Positions 46,979 through 55,751 of a DNA stretch of 64,000 nucleotides are shown here, one piece after another (position 1 is the first letter of the stretch; each line of letters opens with the position of its first letter). The stretch is from the NCBI GenBank assembly GCA_947178145.1, contig CAMWXE010000012.1, positions 1 through 64,000 of the forward strand. Direction: 5' to 3'. Both the position numbers and the translations under genes were made by a program. The notes below the pieces were generated by a model that worked only from the letters and a program-made list of their open reading frames with translations, made no database searches and was not told the DNA's origin. Origin of the DNA: an uncultured Lachnospiraceae bacterium. Lineage in GTDB: Bacteria; Bacillota; Clostridia; Lachnospirales; Lachnospiraceae.

Positions 46979-47962
46979 ATGGATAAAGCAGCAGGCAGTA
47001 TAGAAGTTTTGAGTTCTCTGCAGATTACGGCAGATACCGCCGGATTGGATCTGGCGAGCAAGGAAATCTACAAAAATAAAGAAGTTCTTGCGGTGATATT
47101 AAAAGGTGTGGTCAGGGAATATGAATCATATGGTTATGAAGAAATTATGGATTTCATAGAGGCAGATTCCATAACAGATGAGGTGGAAGTTTCGCCGGGC
47201 AGGACAAACACCAGGATACACGGAGAGGACAAGGAGTATGCGGCTTTGAACGAAAAGGTTTCCTTATTTGACACAAAACTGAGAGCAGTGAATCCAGAGC
47301 TTTCAGAAGGGAAAATTACAGTGAATCTCCATATCGATGTGGAGCCGCAGAAAACATACCATCCAGGATATCCCATAGAAAAAAGGGGAATATACTATCT
47401 TGCAAGGGAGTTGGGAGCGCAGCTTTCGCTCGTGACAGACACTACAGATTATAGCGGTCTGGAAAAGTGTTACAGCATATGGATATGCCGCGACGATATT
47501 CCTGCGAAAGAGAAGTTCAGCATTTCATTTATAGAGATGTGCAATACGAAGAATTATGGGAATTGCCAGCCGGATTGGAAAAATTATGATCTGCTTACGC
47601 TGGTTTTGATCAGGCTTGGTGACGAAGTGTATCGGGCAACAGAGGAAAATCCGGGGCATGAGGTGCTGAAGTTCCTGCATGCAGTCATGTATCCGCATAG
47701 AGAGGATTTTCTTGACACTGTGAAGGAGTACATTGATTTTTCACAGAACCAGAAATTATGGCAGGAGGTGGATAAGATGAGCGGATTGGGAATGAGTATT
47801 TTACAGGAAGGCTGGACGAAGGGAGAAGCCCGGGGAGTCGCTCTGAGCGCAGCGGTATTTAAGGCCGTTCAGGATGGGGAACAGGATAATGCAGTAATTG
47901 CGGCGCGATGTGAATGTACGGTAGAAAAGGTTGATAGCATCCGAAAAGAATTTGGCATTTAG
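46979..47962 (+). CDS. Rpn/PD-(D/E)XK nuclease-like transposase-family protein
   Basis: 327 residues. The middle segment KVSLFDTKLRAV ... VNLHIDVEPQK ... IEKRGIYYLARELGAQ matches the Rpn/nuclease-transposase layout (metal-binding D, then I-D-V-E-x-Q-K). The C-terminal 60 residues are helical with a helix-turn-helix-like DNAVIAARCECTVEKVDSI. These genes occur in many copies in Clostridia and are associated with recombination; whether this copy is active is unknown. GAAGGAG is eight bases before the ATG. Confidence 0.7.
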   Translation: MDKAAGSIEVLSSLQITADTAGLDLASKEIYKNKEVLAVILKGVVREYESYGYEEIMDFIEADSITDEVEVSPGRTNTRIHGEDKEYAALNEKVSLFDTKLRAVNPELSEGKITVNLHIDVEPQKTYHPGYPIEKRGIYYLARELGAQLSLVTDTTDYSGLEKCYSIWICRDDIPAKEKFSISFIEMCNTKNYGNCQPDWKNYDLLTLVLIRLGDEVYRATEENPGHEVLKFLHAVMYPHREDFLDTVKEYIDFSQNQKLWQEVDKMSGLGMSILQEGWTKGEARGVALSAAVFKAVQDGEQDNAVIAARCECTVEKVDSIRKEFGI

Positions 47963-47985
47963 ACAATTGAATACAGGATAAGAAG

Positions 47986-48018
47986 AAAGAGTCTGATAAA
48001 TTTACATCAGGCTCTTTT
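47986..48018 (+). terminator. Intrinsic terminator after the Rpn-like gene
   Basis: AAAGAGTCTGAT pairs with ATCAGGCTCTTT (one G-U) around an eight-base loop, with four Ts at the end. Confidence 0.6.
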
Positions 48019-48098
48019 GGATTTATACGGCAGTTAAAGACGGAGTCCGAATTAAAAATGTATGCGGATCCAGTTGCGTTAGGTCATCTCAATAAAAG

Positions 48099-48142
48099 TT
48101 TAGCGAGATTCTCGCTAAATAATCTTAGCGGATAATTCGCTA
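48099..48142 (+). promoter_or_regulatory. Two matching operators before the small XRE gene
   Basis: TTTAGCGAGA and TCTCGCTAAA form a perfect palindrome around one central T at 48099-48119. A second 17-base copy, TAGCGGATAATTCGCTA, is at 48126-48142. Both fit TAGCG-N7-CGCTA and the centres are 25 bases apart. They lie directly upstream of the repressor, as expected for autoregulation. Confidence 0.7.
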
Positions 48143-48169
48143 GGATATGATAATATTGAGGTGATAAAT

Positions 48170-48406
48170 ATGCGTTATGCGCGGTTGAGAAATTTAAGGG
48201 AAGATAATGATCTGACACAGAAACAGCTTGCAGCGAGGCTGCAGTGCAGCCAGCGGATCTACAGCGACTATGAGACAGGAAAAGTAGGTATCCCTACAGA
48301 AATACTAATCCGTCTGGCAATTGTCTATGACACAAGCATTGATTACTTGTTGGATATGACAGATGAGAAAGCACCATATGCCAGAAAGTTGAAAATTCAG
48401 GTGTAA
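48170..48406 (+). CDS. Small XRE-family repressor
   Basis: 78 residues, nearly all a single Cro/C1-type helix-turn-helix: LREDNDLTQKQLAARLQCSQ and IYSDYETGKVGIPTEILIRL. It probably binds the paired operators just upstream. ATG 48170 is favoured by TGAGGTGA five bases before; GTG 48161 lies inside the ribosome site. Confidence 0.88.
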   Translation: MRYARLRNLREDNDLTQKQLAARLQCSQRIYSDYETGKVGIPTEILIRLAIVYDTSIDYLLDMTDEKAPYARKLKIQV

Positions 48407-48424
48407 TTAAGCACTTAATAACAG

Positions 48425-48535
48425 AATCCTGCGCAAAATGGCAGCATTTGTGTTCCTGCTTGTCCAGGTTAGGCACTGAACAATGAAATCCTGCGCAAAA
48501 TGGCAGCATTTGTGTTCCGGTTTATCCGGGTTAGG
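48425..48535 (+). repeat. Two tandem 62-bp units
   Basis: A 49-base core beginning AATCCTGCGCAAAATGGCAG is present at 48425-48473 and 48487-48535 with 45 of 49 positions identical, at a 62-base offset. Sequence before each core (GCACTTAATAACAG and GCACTGAACAATGA) is also related. They fill the gap between the small repressor and the HTH-TPR regulator. Only two copies exist and no spacer variability is seen, so this is not CRISPR. Confidence 0.85.
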
Positions 48536-48583
48536 ATATTATAACGAATATAGACGGCAGCAGAAAGGTGCGATATACTGTGT

Positions 48584-50419
48584 ATGGAGGGAAAAAACAT
48601 GATGCAACAATTAGGGGTCATGCTCTGTAAAGAGCGTGAGAAAATGGGTGAAAAACAGAAGAGCATAGCGGAAGGGATCATAAGTATCTCCGACTTATGC
48701 AGGGTGGAGAATGGAGCGATGGAGGTTGATTATTTCACACTGCAGGTATTGTTCGAGCGGTTAGGGAAGTCCATCGACAAGCTGGAGCTGATGATATCTT
48801 GTGATGAATATGAATTCATCGAATATCGGGCAGAGATCGAGCGCAGCATAGCGGAAGGGGATCAGGATAAGCTGGAGAAACTCATTTCGGGATATGGTAC
48901 ATGCAATGAGAAAAAGCGCACTATACACAGACAGTATATAACTGCACTGCAGGCAATAGTGCAGTATGCGAAAGAACGGGATTATGTATCTTGCCTGCAT
49001 GGAATGGAACAGGCGCTTGCATGTACCCGGCATGATGATTGGAGGCAGAAAGCCAGATTTGGATTGTGTCTGTGCAATCAGGAGATACGGATCATAATGG
49101 TGATCGCATACTGTCAGTGGAAGATCGGAAATACGGATGGACTCGCAGAGCATCTGGAACAATTGGGCGGATATATATTGTCTCACTACACGGACATAGA
49201 GGAGCAGGTAAAAGTCTATCCACACTGCATGTGGCTGTTGGGACAGGTCTATCTGGAACAGGGCAGAGTGGAAGCTGCATATATTGCATGTGGAAAGGGA
49301 AAGGAATCGCTCATAGAGAATGGTTCTCTAAATCCTTTGTGGGAGATTCTGGAGCTGGAAGAGGCTTGTCTGGAAAAACTGGACAGACAGAGAGAACTGT
49401 TTCAATGCAGGAAGTATCAGGAGGCTGTCGCATTTTTATATCAGGCAGTAGGAGCGCATCCGGTATCCAATATGATGGCGGCATTTTTTAAAAGCAGTTT
49501 TCAGGGCGAGTTTGTCCTATCCAATGAACTTGTGAGGGATCTACGGGAGTCAAGACGGTTGTCACAAGAGGCGTTTGGATCAGAAATCTGTTCACGGGAA
49601 ACACTGTCTCGGATCGAGAGTGGAAAGAGGAATCCCAATAAAAAGAATCTCTATCAAATATTCAAGCGTATGGGCATGGAACGAGAGAACTATTATGGAT
49701 TCATTGAGGCTGATGAGTATGAATTGTATGAGAAGGTGAGGCTATATAACAGATGCTTTCCGAAGGGGCAACTGGAGGAAGCTTGGAAACTGCTGGATGA
49801 GATTGAAAATGCACTTGACATGACTGTTCTGGTTAACCGGCAGTTTATTGGAATGGGGCGTATTACGGAACAAATAGCCAAGGGAGCATTATCGAGGGAA
49901 CAGGCAAACCGGCGGTATAGGGATTTGCTGTCTTTGACGATGCCGCCAGTGGAATCGGGTGCGATGATATATCGTGTGCCATTTCGGACGGAATATATGT
50001 TATGGAACAAGATTGCAGTGAATCTTAGGAAAGATGGAAAAGTAGAGGAAGCGCTCCGAATCTATGAAGAAATGATAAAGTGCTATCGCAGAAGCAGAGT
50101 GGCGATGCGGTATCATGCTGTTCCAGGGTTAACCTTGTATATAAACTATACAGGATTTCTGGAAGTACATAACGAACTGGAGAAAGCAGAAGAGATTGGA
50201 AAGGAAGGATTGAGGCATTGTCTAGCGTGCTGTCGGGGCGATATAGCAGGAGACATACTGGCAAACCTGTCCCTGGTATATGGGAAACAGGGATTGCCAG
50301 ACATGGAAGAAGCTTATCTTAGATATGGGTATTTTCTGAAGGAATTGTACAAAAGGGAAGAAAGCTTGATTATATTGCAGAAATCATATTGGGATAGGTT
50401 TCATAGAAATATTGATTAG
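48584..50419 (+). CDS. Double-HTH TPR-type regulator (RNPP-like)
   Basis: 611 residues. An N-terminal XRE-type HTH (about residues 8-60: LCKEREKMGEKQKSIAEGII) is followed by about 250 residues of paired helices like TPRs, then a second HTH (residues 315-365: LVRDLRESRRLSQEAFGSEI) and another TPR-like region to the end. Rgg/PlcR-type regulators have one HTH and one TPR domain, so this looks like an internal duplication. The regulators in that family read short secreted peptides. A peptide gene overlaps its stop by four bases on the opposite strand. Confidence 0.8.
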   Translation: MEGKNMMQQLGVMLCKEREKMGEKQKSIAEGIISISDLCRVENGAMEVDYFTLQVLFERLGKSIDKLELMISCDEYEFIEYRAEIERSIAEGDQDKLEKLISGYGTCNEKKRTIHRQYITALQAIVQYAKERDYVSCLHGMEQALACTRHDDWRQKARFGLCLCNQEIRIIMVIAYCQWKIGNTDGLAEHLEQLGGYILSHYTDIEEQVKVYPHCMWLLGQVYLEQGRVEAAYIACGKGKESLIENGSLNPLWEILELEEACLEKLDRQRELFQCRKYQEAVAFLYQAVGAHPVSNMMAAFFKSSFQGEFVLSNELVRDLRESRRLSQEAFGSEICSRETLSRIESGKRNPNKKNLYQIFKRMGMERENYYGFIEADEYELYEKVRLYNRCFPKGQLEEAWKLLDEIENALDMTVLVNRQFIGMGRITEQIAKGALSREQANRRYRDLLSLTMPPVESGAMIYRVPFRTEYMLWNKIAVNLRKDGKVEEALRIYEEMIKCYRRSRVAMRYHAVPGLTLYINYTGFLEVHNELEKAEEIGKEGLRHCLACCRGDIAGDILANLSLVYGKQGLPDMEEAYLRYGYFLKELYKREESLIILQKSYWDRFHRNID

Positions 50420-50547
50420 TTGTCAGCTTCTATGATAATGTATTCATGTGTACTAATCCCAGAGTCACTATTATCGTCATTTGGAACTGGCGGAACAACA
50501 ACCGTAACCAAACATAGCATTAAAAGAGCTGCAATTATTTTCTTCAT
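50416..50547 (-). CDS. Short secreted peptide, candidate pheromone for the HTH-TPR regulator
   Basis: A 43-residue frame with a perfect AAGGAGG eight bases before the ATG. It begins MKKIIAALLMLCLVTVVV (Lys-Lys then hydrophobic core, signal-peptide-like), then PPVPNDDNSDSG and ends ISTHEYIIIEADN. It converges on the regulator, with the two stops overlapping. The size, signal sequence and position match PapR/Phr-type pheromone precursors. The mature peptide cannot be predicted; the C-terminal dozen residues are the usual candidate. Confidence 0.7.
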   Translation of the reverse strand: MKKIIAALLMLCLVTVVVPPVPNDDNSDSGISTHEYIIIEADN

Positions 50548-50611
50548 GATTATATCCTCCTTAAATACATATGAAAAATTAACATTCTCTATTATAATAC
50601 AGCAAAATCGT

Positions 50612-50669
50612 AAAAAAGTCTGTGACGTTTTTTGAAAAAATTTTTTTCAGAAAAAGTCATAGACTTTTT
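50612..50669. promoter_or_regulatory. Two AAAAAGTC-type dyads in the divergent region
   Basis: AAAAAAGTC TGT GAC G TTTTTT (50612-50633) and AAAAAGTC ATA GACTTTTT (50651-50669) are near-identical dyads 39 bases apart between the peptide gene (minus strand) and the injection-system operon (plus strand). They could be regulator sites or terminator-like structures; the spacing and duplication favour sites. Confidence 0.45.
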
Positions 50670-50718
50670 ATTCTGTGGGCGATAACATTTAATACAAAGT
50701 TCGACAATATATGACAAA

Positions 50719-50746
50719 TTGACGAGTAACAATCATCAGAGATAAA
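50719..50746 (+). promoter_or_regulatory. Possible promoter of the injection-system operon
   Basis: TTGACG (50719-50724) and GATAAA (50741-50746) with a 16-base spacer, about 30 bases ahead of the vWA gene. The match is moderate. Confidence 0.4.
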
Positions 50747-50776
50747 TTCAATGAATTCATTGCAGGGAGGAGCTGA

Positions 50777-52594
50777 GTGGGAGTGAGAAGTAATATTTCT
50801 CGATTTAACAAGTATCTGGCTGCAGTCTGGATATTCCTGCTAGCTGCCACGCTTTCCCATTCTGTATATGCAGAAGATACAAGCCAAACGCAAAAAGCAG
50901 TCGTATTTCTGCTGGATGTAAGCGGGAGTATGAAAACAAATGATCCTAACCGTTATGCGATAGATGGCATTGCGCAGTTTATATACACGCTTCCCTCCAA
51001 CTATGAGATCGGGTTTGTGGCGTATAATGCAGAAGTCTGTGCCAGACAATCGCTTATGGATAACATACACCGGAAAGAGATAATGCAGACGGCCGAATCT
51101 GTGCAATATACGGGATACAGCAATGCGGGTGCAGGGATGGCAGAGGCCGTGGAAATGCTGATAGAAAGCTCTGCTATAGAGAAGGATATCGTTCTTCTCT
51201 CTGACGGAGAGTGCCTGATGGAAAATGAAGCTGCAACAGCACTTGCCTATACAACCTATCAGGAATCAGCGGCACAAGCAGCAGAGAGTGGAATCCGGAT
51301 CCACGTAATTGGGCTGGGCGAAGAAATGGAAGACACAGAAAATTCTATTTTTCAGGCAGCAGCCAAAACAGGCGGCGGAATCTATCATTCCCCGCAGGCA
51401 CTTGATACCCAGTCTTCTATTGATTCTATATTGCAGAATCAATTTTGTGTCAAACAGATGACAGCAGCAATCGTTGACGTGGGCGAAGATACTGTGGAGT
51501 TGGGAATTGATCTGCCATTCACATATGCGAGTACAGTTCGGGTTCTTTTGACAAGCAGTTCCCCAATACGGGATTTGACAACTAATTTTAATGCGGATGG
51601 AGCCAGACAGGTCAATGGAGAGCGATATTCCCTGATTGAGATTGACAGCCCTAAGGGAAACAGGATGGATATCAGTTTCAATGGGACGCCAGGTCACCAG
51701 GTACGTATTATATTGATACCAGAATACAAAGTACTGCCGAAAGCGTCTGTTTCTTATGAAGATCACATTCCAGAAGATGTGGATGCAGCTGTATTTGACA
51801 GGGAGGCAGCAATTACATATACATTTTATGACATGGATAATGACAGAATTCAGCTGTGGACGGAGGAGTACTTTGCACACAGCAGATTATCAGTAGATAT
51901 AGCGGGAGAGGTTACAAAAACGACATTAGAAGATGGACAGGTCCTGCTGCATGAGACCGTGACAGATGAATCTGTAAAAGAGATATGCTTTGACTGCGCA
52001 GAGTTTCCAGCCAATATCCTGGAGATCAGCACAGTGACGGTCACGTTAGAAGCGCCGCCCGCGCTGCCAGTGGAGGAACCGGAGGAATTTCCGGGTGTAA
52101 TATATGGAATTGCATTTCTGGCAGTGGTACTCGTGATTTTGCTCGTAACGGTAGTGCTCAGATTAAAGAAGTCCATGCGCCCAGTTGTGGTTCCGGACAA
52201 TGATGAGCGCCCGGAACCAGGGAAATCCAGTTATGTAGGACGATTAAATATTTATGTCACAAGGACAGCATCGGGGTATGATATCAGTCCATTGTCGTAT
52301 GATCTGTTCCGGCTTCCGTCCACGAGGGTGATCTCCATGTCTGAAATCCTTGCAGGATGCGGACTCAGAGAGGTGTTTGAGGGGGCAGAACATATTTATA
52401 TCAGTTCTGGACAGGGACATAGCGTCATTTTAACAAATCAGTCAGACTGCTGTATCATGAAAAGCGGAGAAATTCTCATGAAAAAGAAAAGCTACCAGCT
52501 TTTTGCCGGCGCAAAGGTTGATATCGCGTTTGAGGATGAGATTAGTGAACTGACTTTCCAGTACAGGGAGTTGAAACCGTCGGAAATGTATTGA
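50777..52594 (+). CDS. Exported von Willebrand factor A protein with membrane anchor
   Basis: 605 residues. A signal sequence (FLLAATLSHSVYA) leads to a vWA domain with a complete MIDAS: LLDVSGSM near residue 45 and LLSDGE in the middle. A membrane segment at about residues 437-462 (IAFLAVVLVILLVTVVL) puts the last 140 residues in the cytoplasm; that region is beta-rich and could be FHA-like. GTG 50777 follows GGGAGGAG. It is the first gene of the putative injection-system operon and might anchor or sense the machine at the envelope (inference). Confidence 0.8.
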   Translation: MGVRSNISRFNKYLAAVWIFLLAATLSHSVYAEDTSQTQKAVVFLLDVSGSMKTNDPNRYAIDGIAQFIYTLPSNYEIGFVAYNAEVCARQSLMDNIHRKEIMQTAESVQYTGYSNAGAGMAEAVEMLIESSAIEKDIVLLSDGECLMENEAATALAYTTYQESAAQAAESGIRIHVIGLGEEMEDTENSIFQAAAKTGGGIYHSPQALDTQSSIDSILQNQFCVKQMTAAIVDVGEDTVELGIDLPFTYASTVRVLLTSSSPIRDLTTNFNADGARQVNGERYSLIEIDSPKGNRMDISFNGTPGHQVRIILIPEYKVLPKASVSYEDHIPEDVDAAVFDREAAITYTFYDMDNDRIQLWTEEYFAHSRLSVDIAGEVTKTTLEDGQVLLHETVTDESVKEICFDCAEFPANILEISTVTVTLEAPPALPVEEPEEFPGVIYGIAFLAVVLVILLVTVVLRLKKSMRPVVVPDNDERPEPGKSSYVGRLNIYVTRTASGYDISPLSYDLFRLPSTRVISMSEILAGCGLREVFEGAEHIYISSGQGHSVILTNQSDCCIMKSGEILMKKKSYQLFAGAKVDIAFEDEISELTFQYRELKPSEMY

Positions 52595-52645
52595 AAAACA
52601 GAAAGAGTTTTTTCAAATAAAGAACAACATAAGGAGTGAGAGGAA

Positions 52646-54829
52646 ATGGAGATAATCAATCAAACGAACCGCACACTGCTTCTGGATATGATCAATCCGG
52701 ACAAGATGGATCTGCTGACGCTGGTCGGAGATGTCAAAGGGCTTGACAGCCTGAGTGATGACCAGATGCGGGAAATTAACCAGCACCTGGAGTGCCACAG
52801 CTATGAGGAGATGGAACGCAAATTTGAGCCTACCGTGTGGTCGTTTTTTGACGCAAATTCGCAGTCGGTCAGGTACACGCTGGAGCGTCCTGAGACGATA
52901 CCGGCATCAATGCTGACAGCAATCAATCTCAACGATTACGACAGCTTCTTTAAGACAATTCTGACAGTCATGGATTCCAGAAAGGCACAGGGACTGTTGA
53001 ATGTAGAGTTTCATTTTGAGCAGCTGCTTGAGATGATATCTCCGAAGAAGGTGATGGAAGATATCAAACTGGTGCGGAAGGAAATCCAGTACAATTATCA
53101 GAAATATTCAAATCTCGAAGACGGAGATCCGGCAAAGCTTGACTTGGGTGACAAGCTGAACCTTCTGTTTGAGGATGCCAGCAAGAATTACAACAACATC
53201 ATGGCGATGCTTCCACTTGCGATTGAGGATATCAAGACACGCCTTCTGCTGGGAAATGGCGGACAGGAAAAAGGTGGAAAAGGAATCGTCGCAGGTGTCC
53301 TTACGATGGGTGACAATGGAGAACTCAAAATTCTGGAAGCGCCAAAGGAAGAGTCTACAAGCCTGGCAGTTGTCGATGACGAGGTGACAGCTGGCCTGGT
53401 TGAAGTCCTGGCAGATGATTACCAGTCGGTGAATGAGTCTCCCAACGATTATGTGCAGAATCTTGTAGTGCGTACATTCTGCCCGTTGACTGCGATAACG
53501 CCGACAGAGATTGATGTGGAGACAGAGGTGGCTAACTACAATTCTTATCTGGAATTCTATCGCACTTCCAAGGATAATTTTATCAAAGTAGTAAAGCCGC
53601 TGGTAGAGAAACTTCTGGGAATCAGAATGTTCTTTGATCAGTACAAGAGCAAGACAAAGGGGATGACACCAACACTTGTGATTGCCAATATTTCGCCGGA
53701 GATTCTGGCAAAAAGCCCCAATATCCCCAGACTGATTACCTATTTGAATACTACGAACAGTAAAAATAACTTCAATGACACGATCTGGTATGCGATCTAT
53801 CCCAACTTGTCGTGGAGCCAGAATGTGACAAACAAAATCCACAGGGAACGCTTTCAGGGAAATGTCAAAAAGGCTGGAACAGATGTATACAGCATGGAGG
53901 CATTGAGTACACTCCTGAATGTTTTCAAGGATTACCGTGTAGAGACATTCTTCTCTTTCGAAAATCGTGAGGAGACTACCTTTAATGCTGTTGCGGCAGA
54001 GGGTGTTGAAAAGATGATCGAGCGCTGCGCGCCGCTGATTGGGAAACCATACAGTGAGTTTGCAATACCAGTGCTCCCGAATTTTACAGTGCTTCCCAAG
54101 AATAAGTCGGGAGTGGTGCTCGACAGCAGGATGCATATCACGGACAACAATGGTGTAGAGCTCTCAGAGGCAAAGGAAGATATCATAAGACTCTGGATCG
54201 AGGGTGTCTATATAGGCGGCGCTTATGTCGCAGCAGGTTTCCGGGCAGCATGCCAGTGTCCGGAATATTTGAAAAACCATTTCAATATGACAAAATTAAG
54301 AACCGATTTGGAACTGCCAGGTGTTCGGTTTGACATTGAGGCAGGCAATAATTCACTGATGGCGTATACAACCATGCCCAAGGAGATCACAGGATTCACC
54401 AATACGATCAAGACGCAGATTAATCAGAAGAATTTTGGATGGGTGTTTGCGTCAGAAAATGCATCCAAGGATGGGATGGCAATTACGAATATAACGGTTT
54501 ATAAGGCGAGAAACCTTCTGTATGATACGGAGAATTCCACCTATGAGCCGGTATATAAAACGCAGGTCACTACTTACATTGAGAGGATCCTGAGATATGT
54601 GACAGGAGATTTCAAGGAAGATAATATACGCGATTTCTTCTCGAATAATCCCAAGAGCCAGAAGAGCAAGTGGCTTGCAAAACAGGACTGCATCAATGCA
54701 ATCATTACGGAAGGAGACAGTCTGGAGTACAGCATCAATGATATGAACGGCATCTGTGAACTGACACTATCCTTCAATGGCAGTCCAAGAAATCTGGAAG
54801 TACAGATCAATCGTATTTCCGGGGTATAA
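52646..54829 (+). CDS. Contractile sheath-like protein (TssC/phage-sheath type)
   Basis: 727 residues, no membrane segment. The C-terminal half resembles TssC/phage sheath proteins: RLWIEGVYIGGAYVAAGFRA, a YIERILRYVTGDF helix and a closing beta strand ELTLSFNGSPRNLEVQINR like the handshake arm. The N-terminal 300 residues are helical and could hold a TssB- or TssA-like part. The call rests mainly on this pattern and the two tube-like genes directly downstream. A structure prediction against TssC and gp18 would settle it. Confidence 0.55.
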   Translation: MEIINQTNRTLLLDMINPDKMDLLTLVGDVKGLDSLSDDQMREINQHLECHSYEEMERKFEPTVWSFFDANSQSVRYTLERPETIPASMLTAINLNDYDSFFKTILTVMDSRKAQGLLNVEFHFEQLLEMISPKKVMEDIKLVRKEIQYNYQKYSNLEDGDPAKLDLGDKLNLLFEDASKNYNNIMAMLPLAIEDIKTRLLLGNGGQEKGGKGIVAGVLTMGDNGELKILEAPKEESTSLAVVDDEVTAGLVEVLADDYQSVNESPNDYVQNLVVRTFCPLTAITPTEIDVETEVANYNSYLEFYRTSKDNFIKVVKPLVEKLLGIRMFFDQYKSKTKGMTPTLVIANISPEILAKSPNIPRLITYLNTTNSKNNFNDTIWYAIYPNLSWSQNVTNKIHRERFQGNVKKAGTDVYSMEALSTLLNVFKDYRVETFFSFENREETTFNAVAAEGVEKMIERCAPLIGKPYSEFAIPVLPNFTVLPKNKSGVVLDSRMHITDNNGVELSEAKEDIIRLWIEGVYIGGAYVAAGFRAACQCPEYLKNHFNMTKLRTDLELPGVRFDIEAGNNSLMAYTTMPKEITGFTNTIKTQINQKNFGWVFASENASKDGMAITNITVYKARNLLYDTENSTYEPVYKTQVTTYIERILRYVTGDFKEDNIRDFFSNNPKSQKSKWLAKQDCINAIITEGDSLEYSINDMNGICELTLSFNGSPRNLEVQINRISGV

Positions 54830-54865
54830 TATAGGACCCAGATTTGTTTATAAGGAGGTATAGCT

Positions 54866-55291
54866 ATGGGTTTTAGGGTAACAATTGATGGGTCAGGTCC
54901 AGTGAACCTGACAGAAGAGTGTGTGACAAGTGTGGATTTCTTCTCGGAGATTCCCACGGATTCCAACGCCCGTGCAACAGATAACGGAACCGCATTGAAA
55001 ATACGCGGAAAACTGTTATTCTCGCTCAATGCCGAGGCTGAGGATACCACGCTCAATCTGGCAAAGTGGAGTGTGGTGCCAAGCGAGAGCGCAGACGCTT
55101 ACAGAAACGTAAAGGTAGAAGTTGTAGCATCTGGTCAGGTAGTAAGGCAGTACACACTTCCAAACGCATTTGTCATGGAGTATGAGGAAGAGCTTGATGA
55201 TGAGACAGGCGTAGGAGAGTTCTATCTGCATGTGAAGCAGAAGAAGGACCTGACGAAGCTGACCAGCATCGAAGGCGGATTTAGTGCATAA
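54866..55291 (+). CDS. Tube-like protein, first copy
   Basis: 141 residues, beta-rich, soluble. It shares DSNAR, WSVVP, AYRNVKVEV, the PNAFVMEYEE strand, KQKKD and IEGG with the next gene, so they are clear paralogs. Size, all-beta pattern and position right after the sheath-like gene fit an Hcp/gp19-type tube subunit. The sequence is not obviously Hcp; the tube role is inference. GGAGG precedes the ATG. Confidence 0.6.
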   Translation: MGFRVTIDGSGPVNLTEECVTSVDFFSEIPTDSNARATDNGTALKIRGKLLFSLNAEAEDTTLNLAKWSVVPSESADAYRNVKVEVVASGQVVRQYTLPNAFVMEYEEELDDETGVGEFYLHVKQKKDLTKLTSIEGGFSA

Positions 55292-55305
55292 GGAGGTGGA
55301 TACAT

Positions 55306-55734
55306 ATGTCATTACGTGTGAAAGTGAATGGAGCAAACAGTTTTGAAATTGCAAAGGATTGTGTACAGAAGATTAAGTTTCGTACAGATATTCCTCTGGA
55401 TTCCAATGCAAGGACGAAGGATGTAGGAAGTACTCTGGAGATTACCGGTAAAATCCTGGTGGCAACAGACGGAGATCCGTTTGACAGCACCAGACAGCTG
55501 GCGCTGTGGTCAGTCGTTCCGGCAGAGGAAGCAGCAGCTTACAGACAGGTAGAAGTAGAGATTATCAACGCAGGTATTACGGAGAGGAAGTACAGCTTCC
55601 CACGTGCATTTGTGGTTGATTACAAGGAAGACTTCTCAAACAGTGACGGCATTGGGCAGTTCACAATCGTTATCAAACAGAAAAAGGACAAACTGGATAC
55701 GATCGCTATTGAAGGTGGCTATATTAGTGCCTAA
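55306..55734 (+). CDS. Tube-like protein, second copy
   Basis: 142 residues, 14 bases after the first copy, with AAGGAGG before the ATG. Motifs DSNART, LALWSVVPAEEAAAYRQVEVE, PRAFVVDYKEDF, KQKKDKLDTIAIEGGY align end to end with the first copy. Two non-identical subunits could alternate in one tube or cap it. A strong hairpin follows immediately. Confidence 0.6.
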   Translation: MSLRVKVNGANSFEIAKDCVQKIKFRTDIPLDSNARTKDVGSTLEITGKILVATDGDPFDSTRQLALWSVVPAEEAAAYRQVEVEIINAGITERKYSFPRAFVVDYKEDFSNSDGIGQFTIVIKQKKDKLDTIAIEGGYISA

Positions 55735-55751
55735 CAGCCAGTAGAGTACAG

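Noticed and set aside
48425-48535. CRISPR array
   Set aside because: Only two copies, the intervening sequence is itself related, and no cas genes are present.
50420-50635. 71-codon plus-strand frame after the HTH-TPR regulator
   Set aside because: No ribosome site or start of quality; the opposite strand has a complete peptide gene with AAGGAGG.
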